From positions 620,001-684,000 of the forward strand of contig WHVD01000030.1 of NCBI GenBank assembly GCA_015178975.1: 64,000 bases of DNA, written 5' to 3'. This document shows positions 33,076 through 50,357 of this stretch, piece after piece. The position numbers and the translations under genes were made by a program. Position 1 is the stretch's first letter; each line of letters begins with the position of its first letter. The notes beneath the pieces are model-generated. The model was not told the origin of the DNA and did not search any database. It was given only the letters and a program-made list of their open reading frames with translations. Source of the DNA: Hysterangium stoloniferum. Its lineage: Eukaryota; Basidiomycota; Agaricomycetes; Hysterangiales; Hysterangiaceae.

Positions 33076-34692
33076 ATGAAGCTCTCTTTTATTCTAGAGA
33101 TGCTCAAGCTTGGCGTCACACATCCAGAAGAGTTAAGAGCCCTCATAGCTTTCCGCTTATGGTACGAGAAAAAGCGAGATATTGCGGCACAGGAGGAGCA
33201 CGAGACCTCAGGGTGGGACCGTGAGTCCATGCGGCGTTGTTGGACCTTTTTGGACAAGACAAGTAGGAGTTTTTCTGCTGTCATTAAAGAACTGGATGGG
33301 GATTTGGCTCGTATTGTGAGTAGGAAATGGTTTATTGACTGTTGGTCTCAATTCTTAGAGAAATGTCGGGCTTGTGATCCTAGATATGTTTATATTACCT
33401 CGTACTGCGTGGCCTAGACACCGTCGAAGACGACACAAGTCTCCCGGATGAAGTGAAACAGCCCATATTGCGCAGTTTCCACACAAAACTCAGCGCACCG
33501 GGGTGGACGTACAACGGTGTCCGACAAGAAGAAAAAGACCGCCAGCTCCTCGTCGAATTCGACATCGTCATCGACGAAGTCATGCGTCTCGAGCCGCGGT
33601 ATAAAGACCCCATCACGGACATCACACGCAAAATGGCCACAGGCATGGCCGATTTCTGCCACCGCGCAGACACAAAATCACAATTCGGCGTCGAGACCCT
33701 GGAGGAATACGATCTGTACTGCCACTACGTCGCAGGCCTCGTCGGGGAGGGCCTCTCCCGGCTGTTTTCTGCGTCGGGGAAGGAGGCGCCGTGGCTGGGG
33801 GACGAGCTCGTGCTATCAAACTCGATGGGCATGCTCCTGCAGAAGACGAACATCCTGCGGGATTACCGCGAGGACGTCGACACGAATCGCCTCTTCTGGC
33901 CCAGGGAACTGTGGGCCCGCTACGGGTTCGCGCACCCGCAGGAACTGCACGACCCTAAGAATGAGGAGCGGGCACTGTTTGCGCTGAGCGAGATGACCCT
34001 TGACGCGCTGCGCCATGTGCCAGACGCGCTGGATTACTTGACGTTGTTGAAGAACCAGAGTGTGTTCAACTTTTGCGCTATCCCCGCGACAATGGCCATT
34101 GCGACGCTGGAAACGTGTTTCATGAATACGAATGTGCTTCATCGAAATGTCAAGATCAGGAAGGGACAGGCGGTGCAGGTAGGCGTGGTTTTCATTTGAT
34201 TTTATATCATATTATAATTTTTTTTTTTTTAAATCCTTTCTCTTGAACAAAAAAAGTAATTAACGCTCTACCCAACAGCTCATAATGCGCTCCACAAACC
34301 CCCGCGAAGTCGCGCTCATCTTCCGCGACTATGCGCGCAAAATCCACACGAAGGCCCGCATTTCCGACCCTAACTATATGGCCCTTTGCATCATGTGCGG
34401 CAAGATCGAGCAGTGGGTCGAGCGGCACTACCCCTCCTTCGTCAGCATCCAGACCAGTCCCACCGCGGAGGGCGTGCAGGCGAGCATTGTCTCCACCGAC
34501 CCGCGTGCGAGGATTTTGCAGCGTGATCAGATGCTGGAGAGGAAGAAGCGCGGTGGGGCGGGACAGGCGGCGGCAGCGGACCAAAGCGGGTTCATGTGGG
34601 AGTTGGTAGTGTTTGTGCTTTTGGGGATGGTGGTTATTGTTGGTATGGGCGTCGCTATTGCGTGGTTTGTTGCGACGTATCTTGCGGATTAA
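33076..34692 (+). CDS. ERG9: Squalene synthase (farnesyl-diphosphate farnesyltransferase)
   Basis: Model: three exons, 33076-33315, 33384-34178 and 34279-34692, 482 aa, all phases consistent. It joins two farnesyl diphosphates head to head and reduces presqualene diphosphate to squalene, the first committed step of ergosterol synthesis, at the endoplasmic reticulum. Seen in the sequence: CLYYLVLRGLDTVEDD with the first Asp-rich motif (DTVED, residues 92-96), the second motif DYRED (240-244) in NILRDYREDVDTNR, and the NFCAIPATMAIATL segment. The C-terminal membrane anchor (about 453-480) has a run of Val/Leu/Gly/Ala. Length and motif spacing are normal for fungi. The gene is intact and convergent with the RCC2-PHD gene. 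Confidence 0.96.
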
Positions 34693-35214
34693 AAGCGGGG
34701 TGTGTAGATATGGGGTGGGATAGGTATAGTATTTTGGGTCTTCAGCTTGAGGTTGAGGTTTAAATGCTTACATTAAATAAGACTGAGTTTATGGCTCTAT
34801 AATAATCCGCATTTCAAACACAAAAATTTTAATAGACAGTAGAAAACTATGAACGAAAAAAACGGGGGTGTAATACTTTCCTCGGGGCAAGAAACAGGGC
34901 GAATATTAATACACTATTTGGGGGTAAAACAGTCACAATCATAGGGACAACGCAAGAGGGCGACAGAAAGAGATAGAGGGAGAGTCATAGACAATATCAC
35001 ATTTAATAACGAAAATGATAATAAGAATCGAACCGCGGAGTGAGGTGAGGTGATTAAAATATAATATGGAAAGAAGCTAGATCGTTTTTTTTCTTCGTTT
35101 TTTCGTCTTGACAAGTTTTTCCTCCTGGGCCGACTGATTTTGGTTCGTCCCTACCTTCCCCTTCAACCACCTCCTTCCATATCCCATCACTACCGCATAG
35201 CAGCACGACACCCA
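34693..35214. other. Convergent 3' intergenic region
   Basis: 522 bp between the stops of ERG9 (plus) and the RCC2-PHD gene (minus). It must contain both 3' ends. AT-rich with several AATAA/ATTAAA-like strings. No gene seen. Confidence 0.5.
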
Positions 35215-39438
<4,224 letters not shown>

Positions 39439-41766
39439 ATTACTTATACGTGGGGTTCAAAGTCACCTGTTACTGTGACCGAGGTTCCCAATCAATCTCA
39501 AAAATCAAAAACAGCCGCGTAATAAATACCCAAAATATATAACAATTAATTAATTGTACGGTACTTTCGATTCGACCCAATAGCTTGTAATACGATGTAA
39601 CAGATATCTAGTCTTATTACACAGGCCTTCATGGGGCGATATAAGAATAAGAGACTGATTCGGTATTCATTAGTAGCTGCTTGTAACTTATCAACCGTCA
39701 TCCTCGGACCAGGAGCCAATCCAGTATATTTTTTGAACAATAGTAGGAACTTGAAAATTAGAGTTCCATGATCACATTGGACGTATCTGAAAATACTGTT
39801 ATTGGCGGTGAAGTCTAGAGTGAGACTTGGATGCGTAACACACAACTGTCGGAAGTAGAATACACTCACTCCCTCCATAGCGCCAAAGGTGTTCTCATCC
39901 AATATTACTCCAATGCGCCAAATTCCAACTTGACCGTAGATCTAGTTAGATCTGAATGCATATACCATAAGTGGCGTATAACCAAACTCAATACTCACCC
40001 TCCATCACATTGTGATTGCGTTGGTAAGCAACTCGCCATCGATAATATAAGACATTACCATTCATTTAGTCACCACACGCAACTCATCCTTACTCCCAAC
40101 CCCCACTTTATGTTATACCCAATCGGCGATGAACCCACGTTGCGCGTTCTGCTACCAGTTTGAATCTATAATGAGGAAGAGATTCGCCCATGGTTCGATG
40201 TCAGTGTCACGGACCTTGGGTCAATGTTTACCTTCTATTTCTACTAGGACTTGGATGATTGAGCCCTCATATTTTTAGTCGTAAACATGAATCCAAGACG
40301 ACAAAATGTGCCGTGGAGGCCGCTAAATATACACTGCGATGTATTACCAGGCTGCCGTCTAAATTCGTTGCAGTCCAACTTCCCTACACAAGGCACCTAC
40401 TAGCCGAAGTGTTTGGCAAGAAACTACATAAATGCGCGATGGGTCCAGATCCTCAACAAATGGAAAATTTGTCCACGTTGCTCAGTGCCTGCAGAGCTGC
40501 GGGACATAAGTCGAATTCACTGTAAGGGGAATATTAATACAGACGACTTATTAGTTGCAATGTTAAAGAAAAAATTCTGAGAATTTCCTAGATACATTTT
40601 GTAGTATATTATGTGGCAGGAGGTTTGAGAGCGAAATCAAGGGCTGTGAATTAGCTACTAAAATAGGTTGTGGTAATCAAAACGAGATAATTGTAGTACT
40701 CAGCGTCATTTTAGGGTTCTATTGTGAGCATACGAAGTCACTATACTCACTATTATTGTCCATAAAGAAGATAGTGTTCATGAGCGCACTGGTGGACAAA
40801 CAAACTCACTTTAGGGCCAACTTGGATTTCAATCTGAATGCATACCGTGTATAAAGTGTCGCAAATATTCTGAAGTTGGGAGTAGCGCATGCATTCTTTG
40901 TGGACGAGTTATCCAAGCCCCAAACCACCCCAGTGACTGCACTTGAGTCGAGAGACTTGGCATATGCATTGGGCTTTTATACCGTGAGGCGGTATGCTGA
41001 TATATCAAAATCCGGGTCGGTAGACATGAATATAAATAAGTATAATTTTCTTTGTTGACTTGCAGGTAGTGCGAACTGAATCAGAAATAAGCTAGTAATT
41101 GGAGATGGTAACGACAAGTTCAAAACATGAATGCCGTTTCCTAAGGTACTTGCAATTGAGAAATCAGCATTGTCTCAGATAACAATTAAAGCTTTGTGAA
41201 ATTTCTATACAAATAGAAACAAAAACTAATAAAAACAAGTCCTTTTATCACCCGATAGAGCAAATTCACACCAACGTTGTAACTACGGATCAGGTCTCAC
41301 TTGCCCTTAAACAGGCACCCACACCCTATTGCCTTTTCACTTTCTCCGACATCGAAGGTGCGTGCGTAGGTACTTTTACAGTAAATACCTATCTGGTAAG
41401 TCACGTATTTGAAACGATTTATATACCGTTATCAAGACGATGAACCTTCCTTTTCCTTTGCTAAGATTCGCTTCGGCGTGCACAGATACAAAGGAACGAT
41501 ATCCATCCTATTTCATGAAAGCTCTTCGACCCCTTTTGCCTTAATATTTTATATTATTCACTTCCTTCCATGTCGGAAAATAACTTATTAGTTGTCAAAC
41601 GTCCGCGAGGTATGCTCTCGATTACGCGCAGCTCTGTTCTCCCGTTAATCATAACGCCTTCTCACCAGGAAGACCCCGAAAGATCAGACCCGAGGAAAAA
41701 AACCCTCCACAATTAATTATCTCGGGATCTACTACTCCTACCGCCCCCAAAATTCCCTGTATCATT
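39439..41766. other. Intergenic, possible decayed fragments
   Basis: Upstream of the RCC2-PHD gene. Open frames at 39902-39546 (minus, 118 aa), 39831-40163, 40259-40525 and 40876-41058 (plus) look partly protein-like, but no family or splice model could be supported. The string TCTGAATGCATA near 39950 and 40836 suggests a diverged local duplication. Confidence 0.35.
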
Positions 41767-42261
41767 TTGCCAGCCGCCTCCAGTGTTAGTGCCATCTCAA
41801 GCCGTGCATCGTCAAAACGTCCCAGAGACGCCAAGATTACATCGCCTCAATGTTCACCCCCCAAACGTCCCCGTATCGAGTCCTCAAATTCTTCCTCGAC
41901 GTCATCTGAACAAGGCTCCGGCACTGCCAGGGTCGGCAACCTCCCATCACGTCGAAGCTCCCGTCAAGCCACCGTCTACAACACCCAACTCTCAGAAGGG
42001 AACATCCGCCCTCCGGGTCCTGCACATCTAGAAGCGGCCCTCAGCATCGCAATACGAAACCTACAGTCCGAGACATGGCGGTATCTCTGGATTTATCGTG
42101 AGGAGCGGAAAGGGGAACCACTTCCTTCGCCGGGTGACATTAAAGAGAAGTGTTGGCGGGTCAGAAAGGCAGCTAAAGCTGTTGATGCGGCCGATAAGGA
42201 TATTGAAGATGCACTTTCAATCGAAGGTGTGATCAATGGGAGGAAAAAAGGAGGAGTTTAG
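41767..42261 (+). CDS. Hypothetical basic/Ser-rich protein, 164 aa
   Basis: A single open frame. The N-terminal half is Ser/Pro/Arg-rich with KRPRDAK and PPKRPRIE, which look like nuclear-import signals. The C-terminal half is helical and charged (HLEAALSIAIRNLQSETWRY, then EKCWRVRKAAKAVDAADKD). The composition shift and absence of stops favour a real gene. It could be a first or last exon. No family is recognised. Confidence 0.5.
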   Translation: MPAASSVSAISSRASSKRPRDAKITSPQCSPPKRPRIESSNSSSTSSEQGSGTARVGNLPSRRSSRQATVYNTQLSEGNIRPPGPAHLEAALSIAIRNLQSETWRYLWIYREERKGEPLPSPGDIKEKCWRVRKAAKAVDAADKDIEDALSIEGVINGRKKGGV

Positions 42262-42840
42262 GAGCCGGTTTGTGAGCCTGGAAAGTCGATTGAAATTTGG
42301 TGGTCATGCAAAGGTGAGACTTGAATATGCTTCCCTGGATGTCGTGCCAGTGGAATATCGTGAACCACAAAGGAAGCAAGGTGCTACATTATTTTGGATT
42401 CGATTCGGAAGGACTGTCTACTGTACAGGAGTTACATTACAGGGCTCTAATTTTCGCTGACTTCATTTTAATAGAAGTGGTTTGGACATCCTATTCATCT
42501 GCAAAAGTCCACCTAGCTGCGGTATTTTAACTGTGACATTCAGCATGAGCAAAGATAGCCCACAGTTGCTTCAAGCAATCGAACACTTCAGCCGCACATG
42601 GCAGGTCTTCGGAATCCATTCAAACGCAGTGATGCACATTCATACTTAGCCAGTCTGCAGAAGAAAAATAGTCTTGCTACTAGTGCTGTCAAAATCTCTT
42701 GGAGTGGATCAAAATACATGTGATCATAGCACTAGCTACCGCGAACCATCGACCCTCAAAGAAAGTCTGTTCGTCCCATTTTCAACACTATAAATCAATT
42801 ATATAACCGGGGGGGGATACTAAAAACAGTCCATTGCTGA
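42262..42840. other. Intergenic
   Basis: Nothing recognised beyond short chance frames. Confidence 0.4.
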
Positions 42841-44386
42841 CCGTTTCGCACAGGGGGGAGGAATGCACAGACGTCCGTGTACGTGATGGTGAAATCTTCT
42901 CATAAGATGGGCTCGTTTAAAGTCGCCCACCTTGACGGGACTCGTGCTATGAGTCCGGAAATGCCAAGCTTACAGATAAGTCGGTTCGTTACAGAGTACG
43001 TCTATTGTCATTGATTCCATGTCCCCCCTCACTTCTTGTATTTTATGTCACCGAGAGTCTCTCTTCTGCTTTGAGGATTTATAACAAGGAAATTGAATGG
43101 ACACAACCTGACCAAATATTAACTATGTACAGGCGAATGGTGGATGGATTGTCTGGAGACGAAGCGATTTGCAAGTTCCTGTGCAAGTATTGAACTCTGC
43201 CAAGATTGCGAAGGCTTATTCAAGAGAGCGTTGACTTGTTGAGGTAGGGATAATTCCATGTCAGGCAAAGCTGAGATACACTCGACCAACTCATGTCTTT
43301 ATAGACCCTCATACCCGCCTCAAATTCGGCAACGAGCATCGCACGTTTTATAGAATATCCAGAATAATTATGATGATAGACATTGGTGCAAGATAGGTTA
43401 CACTATCCGGGTTCTGTCATCGATAGTTTGCCCCTTCGTATGGTCCCCCGGCTCTCCCGGGGGATTCACAAACACATAAACTGGGATTACATCATCGCTC
43501 TACAATTCCCTAATTAAATCACCGCTTCACACCAACTGGGATGAAGTTGCGTCTACGTTCACAGTACACATGAGTGGCCACGTATCGTGCTTTGATAATC
43601 GAAACGATGTCTTCATTCATGCCCTTGCGTATCTCGTGCAAAGCACATGCGACTTGCGTCAGCTGTCTGGAGAGGAGCTCATTGCCATAAGAGGCTGCTT
43701 TGAATTTTGGTTCCAACCGTGCGTCGAGCCATCATAGATTCACATCCTGCTGATGAAACCATAACGGAGACAACCCACAGTGACCCACGTAGGCTCGTGT
43801 CATTATATCTTTGCAACCTGTTCATGAAAATCATAACAAGTACAGCCAACTCGGGACGAATGACCTGTGTGAGGATCGAATGACCCTTTTCATGTATTGT
43901 ACCCACCAAGACACCTGGTTTAGAGACAATCCTGTACTTATATTTCATATCACGATAGAGGAGATAAGGGCAGACACCGGATCCTTAAGCATGCATAATG
44001 ATTTTGACACATCATCCCCACGGATTACAGCGACCAGCTAAATTCAATTTCGTCACCCATGGAGTCTATTCTGTGGTGTGTTCGCGGTCTTTTCCGCTCT
44101 GGGATAGTCTTACACTCTCCTATGAATATCTTCTACTAGGACGATTATGATTCAGCCTAGGCCAAATCGACGCCTGCTGCTTTGTGGAGAAGTTATGATG
44201 AGGACGATTCTGAAGCTTATAGCTCGATCTTTTGACCAGGAACCTTCGTGTACAATAGTACGGATGTTTACTTTCGTCGACGCCCTCGCTCACACTCTTA
44301 TTCATTATGGCAAAATCCTGCATTCAAGCGAAGACCGAATTGTCCTTTGTAAGGCCTTTCCCTCGCTCACTCTCTTTTGCCCTTGA
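42841..44386 (+). pseudogene. Decayed paralog of the 504-aa family gene at 48537-50357
   Basis: Pieces match the intact minus-strand gene in the same order and with the same intron positions. HRGEECTDV (about 42850) resembles FQGERYCIDV. MYRRM...CKFL with TLPRLRRLIQESVDLL at 43129-43244 is followed by the same AG|GTAGGG donor. RP.YP..IRQ lies at about 43305. DEVASTFTVH and LRQLSGEELIAIRGCFEFW lie at 43541-43715. LCEDRMTLFMYCTHQD lies near 43870. LKLIARSFDQEPSCTIVRMF lies near 44211-44270. Several stops (for example TGA at 43191 and TAG near 43342) and frame changes make it non-functional. It is in opposite orientation to the intact gene. Confidence 0.8.
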
Positions 44387-45419
44387 TTGCCACGACTGGT
44401 GTATCAGTGACATCCAACTCATATTGTGCATCGATATTGAAAAGATATGGTTGGCGCAGTGAAGACGTGGGTCGGCATACTTAACTGGATTCTATATTGT
44501 CATGTATAAATGGCGAGCTATATCTAAATAAATATATTAATATCTCTATCCGAATTGGCTGCGACAAGGTGTTTCGACAGGATGTCATTTCGAACGATTG
44601 ATGTCGTTAAATCTGATACGTGATTCCAGCCAAGACTACTGATGGCGGATGTGGATCGAACATGTGGCAACAATTGATCAACAGGGCTCCTTTCGAAGCA
44701 GAAAAAAAAGTCCTTATATGCGTTGCCAGTGCTATGTCTTGAAGAGATTCGGCATTGCTGTCAAAATGAACCTGGAAACGTCCGACCCGCAATCCCAAAC
44801 AGCATGACGATATTCAGGGCGTTTTACGACACTCCATTTTTCCCAATGTTTTGTTGCAAGGTTCTAAGAGCCATCGAGGGCGCTGCTACACAAGACACGC
44901 TTCATGCAGGGGACATGAGAAAATTGATAAATGAGTCGCGTCGGCTGCACAAACGCACAGCTTGACGTTGGGGTTGGAGTATCACTTCCCTCTATTGATA
45001 AGACGCGAGCCAATTTAAACAAAGAGATTAGGCGGGCCATTATTGGAGAAGATTGCCTATACGACCCGTCGAGGACAGCGATCAATGTGAAGAAATAAAC
45101 ATGAAAGTATGCGGTGATCGATGGGGAAAGACTGATTTTGATGTATCGATGGTGCGACTGCCAAGTGAGGCATTATCGATGATCCAGAGGGAGAGCACTG
45201 CGGCGATGAATGGCGCGTTCTATGCGTGCTCATGAAGAATAAAACCCACCATTAATACAAGGCCATAGTCTCAGATTCAGATGTGATTGTCTGGTCGCCT
45301 TCAGCTACAGTCGTGGTGCTAGTGTAGTCACCGAAGGAACCCCCACAGACAGTGGAGATAGGCCTGATATCGCCTCCGACAAGTCTATCAGTCCCTTCAA
45401 TTTGTAAGATCCTTCAGCA
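44387..45419. other. Intergenic, short frames
   Basis: Open segments at 44723-44965 and 45053-45235 (plus) have a few protein-like stretches but no recognised family. They could be further decayed exons. Confidence 0.35.
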
Positions 45420-46744
45420 TTACCTGTCCTTTATATTGAACGGCGTATTTAATTCTCCTCGCTGATGACTTTGACAGTGACGAGAGTCCGGCGAGAGCTT
45501 AGACAACAGCTCCTTTGGAACCAGACAACAGGCACATGGATAATGTACTCTTGCACCTCTTGTCCCACATATTCCACATGCTTCCTCTCCATCTACAGCC
45601 TGGATAAATATACCAGGGAAGAGTCCCCCCATCTTGCAATCACCACAAATGACTGCCTCTCCCATTACTGATGGATTCTCTAGGGAATGGAAAAGTACTC
45701 GAACACCTTGTGGTAAATTTCTCACTCAAATTGAGCAATTTCCACTGAGGCCAAAATATCATCCTCTTCATCTACTGTTTCATTAGGATTTCCAACCTTT
45801 TTAAGTTATAAGCAAAAAGAGCCAGTGTTTGATTAAGTATAAATACTCACAATGGGCATATAACCCAGTACCATTTCCGGAACCATATCGAATTTTACAG
45901 GAAAGAAATCCGGGGCATAAAATTATTGGGTGCATCTTGATCATTTTTGAGACATTTCTTATCAAGCTATATATGCAATGGTGAAAAGAAATGTGGTAGT
46001 TCTCCATCATTAGGTAGTGAACCCTAGAGATAATAATTTAAGATGAAAGAGTTAAATTAAACTAAAATTGACAAGATACCTGGATTGTCCACCATGCATT
46101 GCCTGTATTCAGCTCATCATAAATACATGTGATTCTCAAGCCTTCATACAAATATTTCTGAACAGGAAACCATATAATATTCTTGCTGGGTGTGTGATCA
46201 GTGATGATATCAAGAATGCATTGCCATGGATCATGGTATTTAAACTTGAAGCAATATGGTTGGCCATAAATAGTATGGTTAACCTCACCATTGCAGAACT
46301 GGAATATCATTAGTGCAGAATAAAACAATGCACTCAGGTATAATTATACCTGAATTCTGAATTTTTACACAGCAGTAAGGAGTCCTCAACATCTCTAATA
46401 TTTTGAAGTGTTAATCTTGTCAGTGTTGCCCATTCTCGATTGTAACCTCTTAGCAAAATCTCAACCATTTCCTTATCCATGCATTTTGTCACCACTTGCT
46501 CCATAAACTCAAAATCGGCATGTGTTTGGAATGGAGCCCATGGTTTCCTGATAATTTCAGTGATTGGCAGTGTCGAACTGCTGATAGGTGGGGGAACAGG
46601 GACAGTATCCAGCAGGATCCGAATTGAAGAGTGAAGCCCACTATGTGGATGGTGGAAATTTTCTATAAAGGGGACAGGTGCAATACTTGATGAGTTAAAG
46701 GTCTGAAGATAAGGGTTGGATCCATCTTCCGACTCTGTCTCCAT
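45420..46744 (-). pseudogene. Plavaka-type (CACTA-related) transposase remnant
   Basis: On the minus strand from 46744, diagnostic segments of Agaricomycete Plavaka transposases appear in order. RKPWAPFQTHADFEF is followed by the YHDPWQCILDIITD/WFPVQKYLYEG/YDELNTGNAWW block (46250-46085), then LPNDGELPHFFSPLHI (about 45995). The last block is GEAVICGD...YPGI-like...DGEEACGICGTRGARVHYPC near 45660-45540. A GT-AG intron follows GNAWWTIQ. Stops and frameshifts interrupt it (for example after FFSPLHI and near 45740). The catalytic C-terminal half is missing. No terminal inverted repeats were found. Native function is cut-and-paste transposition. Confidence 0.8.
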
Positions 46745-48536
46745 TTCTCCTGAGTCATTGCAATTTAACAGCCCTAATCATTCAATATGACTGTTAATAT
46801 CAACAGTCGATAAAGGAGAGAAATGATACAAACTTTCAATTGGTTGTATCTCTATGCTGTTAGTCTGGAGATTCATTGGTTCAAAGTCAAAGACATGAAG
46901 TCCCACACAAGCACCATGCATATTGGTTTTCCACAAGTATTCCAATTGTATATACAACGGTAAAAGAACTGTATCCGCATGAGCATTATATTTCCCTCGT
47001 AATGACAACTTGAATGATAATCATTTGACACAGATACACAAGCGTATAATGACGGGGACTCTGGATTTCCAGGGATCAAGTGATGGCTGGTGAGAGATGG
47101 CAAAAGGTGCTCGGACGCCGAGGAATGCATTTACCCAGATAATGGCGATAACATGTCCCACTTTAATCCTCGTTTCCGTTACTCAGAACACGAGGCCCGC
47201 CAGGTGCTCAAAGCGGTTCCATTTAAATAAAAGAAAGGATTTGGTCAAGTTGAAAACTCATGATTTTAAGTGCTGGCAGGAAATCTGGGATGCTCCAGAC
47301 TGTTCCAGACGCGCCACAACGTCCAGGCGCTTTCTAGATTCTGGCAGCCGTCCAGATCAAATACCAGTTTACCGATGCTTCATCTTCCTCAAGACATCCT
47401 GTGTCCTTGTGCTTCATCTGCTTCATCTTGCTCCCTGATGAATCATCGACGTTGTCAGTCGTCATCCGACAAAAAATTAACTACACTTGTAATCAAAGAT
47501 ACTCAAGCTGCTTTCAGACTCTCACACGATTTCAGAGCCATGATATATATCCTGTACAACCCTTTCTACTTGAAATCCGCAGGTTCTCAATATTTTCAAT
47601 TGTAGAATGAAAGCCACTTTGGACCACTAAGGTTGACGACAGAATATCGGTGATATACACACAAGTGTGTCATCCGGCTCCTACCGATAAGCTTTGTTAG
47701 ATATCTAATTTAGAACCGTTTGCTATCAATTGGTGATGGCATCTGCATTCCTCTCATTTTTCCGGTATCGCCAGGCATCAGTTATACTTTATACCGGTCT
47801 CAAAAGTGCCTTGGGGGGCTTGTTTTACCTTCTGTGCAATATTCGCAATTGTCGTCTTTTCAAGTCGGACCCCATTGGAACGAGGCGCTCCAGCTTCGGG
47901 TCAAGGTTTCGGATGAAGAAGTACTTTATGGAATCTGGCCGACGTCGTCGCTGTACGTTTTAAAGGCCCCTCGTTTTATTCGAGAGTTTTATGCCGTAAG
48001 ATTGCTGATCCGGAAATTGAACATGGATTTTGAAGATTAGAGACTGAACGAGAAAAATGACAGTATGGATTAGTGAGTGATTGTCGCCTGTGTTCTTTGT
48101 TGTTCTTTGATATACTATCCCAGCTGACTGACATGAGAATAAGGTGGCGGGCCTGTTTGTGTGACTTTCCAGTGGTATTCTATTTGAAGTGTGGTCGTTC
48201 ACAGGTCGGGTATGATTCTGGCCGCGACCAGTGCTTACCCATATTATTCGATCTTTGTATAACAATGAGGAGAGGCCGCAGAGGACGCTGCGATGGTAAA
48301 AAGTGACTGTATGCGCTCTTACATTGGCTCAAACTATGTAGCTTTGTACAACTTGTGAATCCGGCTTAAAACGGAGTTAAGTCAAGAGCAATAGTACTAT
48401 CCATCCTCCTGGTTTGGATGAGATGTGTCGGCGTTATCCAAAAAAATGATTATATGTCGTGTCGAATTGATGGAGCAAGACCCTGCGCAGCGGCAACCAC
48501 ATTTCTGTAACACTGATCTGGAGTTCTAATTGGACG
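46745..48536. other. Intergenic
   Basis: Open frames at 47130-46778 (minus) and 47720-48040 (plus, 106 aa, ending in a charged helix RLLIRKLNMDFED) show no family. The former may be upstream Plavaka sequence. Confidence 0.35.
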
Positions 48537-50357
48537 TTACCACACACTAGTGAAAGGTCTGGCGACCACGCAAAGGAAGGAATGAACAGCGCAAGTCAAG
48601 CGTTCCGTTGAGCGTGAACCACGATGTGGAAGACGAATGAGAATGGGGATGACATTGAAGTTGCGCACTGTGGTACAAGCGGGTTCGATGTCGGAAGATC
48701 CAGTCATCAGCCTCAGAGTGACCTCAATTAATTGCCTGCCTGACGAGAGGAGCCACGGGTCTGGATTCGCGGCCGTCAGAATCAAACTGGTAGGATAGTT
48801 TCATGGGTAAATGTGAGACGATGGTGGAAGGTAAACCAGTATAAACATACCGAAAGAGCGGCTCAATGAACGAAGAAACTACTTTCAGCTCGTCGATGTA
48901 ATCTCTGCGAAGCCTGGGGTTCCCAAAGAAGGTTTCGAGGGCCGCAATATCACTCGACAGTAAAAATGGCCCGCGAAAACTGATATTGTGTTCCAACGAC
49001 GCTATCCGCATGTTTATCTCGTTCATAATAACTTTTAATACATCTCCAGCAATATATCGAAACCGTACATCTTGGTTGACGCAACACACAAGAAGCTTGA
49101 TAGGATATCGATAACAGTTTTCTCTCAGGCCATCTTTCCTGTTATGGTTTTTGTCAGCAGGGTGAGAAGAAGTGATGAGGCGACACACGATTGTAACCAG
49201 GATTCAAAGTAGCCTTTGATGGCAATGAGCTCCTCTACAGACAGCTGACGCATGTGGCAGGTGTTTTCCACGATATACAGAAGGGTGGTAGCGAGGCAGG
49301 GGTGATAATTGCATGGCAAATATCGTGCGATTTGTACCATAAATGTTGATGCAGCTTCATCCAAGTTGGTGTGTAGTGGTGCTTTGCTTACAGCTTTATA
49401 AAGCAATGACGTAATTGCAGTTGATGGCTGATCTCTATCAGTCCATCGAGCGGGAGGGCCGGGACACCATAGGAAGGCCAAAGCCAATGATGTCATAAGC
49501 TGGAGAGTGTACCTGCGCCCTATCTGCCGTACACCACTTAAATACCAGAACCCGTCTAAGACCTCCCACGCCTGTTGGCGAATGCGAAGCGGGTATATGG
49601 GTCTACCAAGACGTAAGTATTTCGAGTGTATTCAATGATTGACGCTAAAGTATCCCTACCTCAATAAATCAACAGTCTCTTGAATTGTTCTTCCCAGTCT
49701 GGGAAGAGTAAGACGTTTGCGTAGGAACTTGTTAAAGACCCAGGTGTCTTCATGCGTTATTTGCTTGTACATCATCAACTTTGCCATGAGCAATGCATTC
49801 CGTCCGCTGTGAAGGACTCCCATCCCAATCCTTTCGATACCGAGTCCACAACAATACCCCGGGCTAATTTCGATACTTGATGTGTCATCATACAGTGAGA
49901 CCACTCCCCAGTCCATGGTATGACTGAGATAGGGACTGAGGTTCGGTGCCGTGTTGGTGGATCTCCCTCGCATCTTAATAATAGTCGGTACGTCAATGCA
50001 ATATCTCTCTCCTTGGAACTGAAAACATCAACTTTGTCAATAATGTGCATGAAAAGGATATCTCATTTTGCCCACCCATTCCTCAAGCCAAATTTCCACA
50101 TCTTCTTCAGATAGTGGTATATGCTGGTCCTCTTCGGCAGCTCGGTAACACAAACCGTGCTCATGTTTGAGACAACTCCATCGTTCTCGAAGCTTCACCC
50201 GGAATCTTTCCCTTATTCTCGCGTCAATGATCTCCTCCAATTCTTCTGAGCTCAATTGAGCTGGGGAAATCAGGGGTTGTGGCCGCTCGACCCCTTGTAG
50301 GAGAGTTTCAGCTGGTACGATATCGTGGCTCATACTGGTCTCGTTCGACGATGACAT
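48537..50357 (-). CDS. Undescribed 504-aa protein, intact family member
   Basis: Model: six exons, 50357-50076, 50018-49660, 49602-49513, 49434-49189, 49138-48851 and 48786-48537, all phases consistent, 504 aa. The start is the first ATG in the open frame (MSSSNETSMSHD). An upstream exon is possible, since the frame stays open to about 50384. Features: an acidic N-terminus with SSEELEEIIDARIRERFRVK and EEDVEIWLEEW, then a largely alpha-helical protein with IGMGVLHSGRNALLMAKLMM, LRKRLTLPRLGRTIQETVDL and MRQLSVEELIAIKGYFESW. No signal peptide, catalytic motif or known domain is recognised. A decayed paralog at 42841-44386 shares segment order and intron sites, so this is a duplicated family. 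Function unknown. Confidence 0.75.

Noticed and set aside
33517-33987. 156-aa Arg/Ser/Thr-rich plus frame
   Set aside because: Frame-shifted shadow of squalene synthase exon 2.
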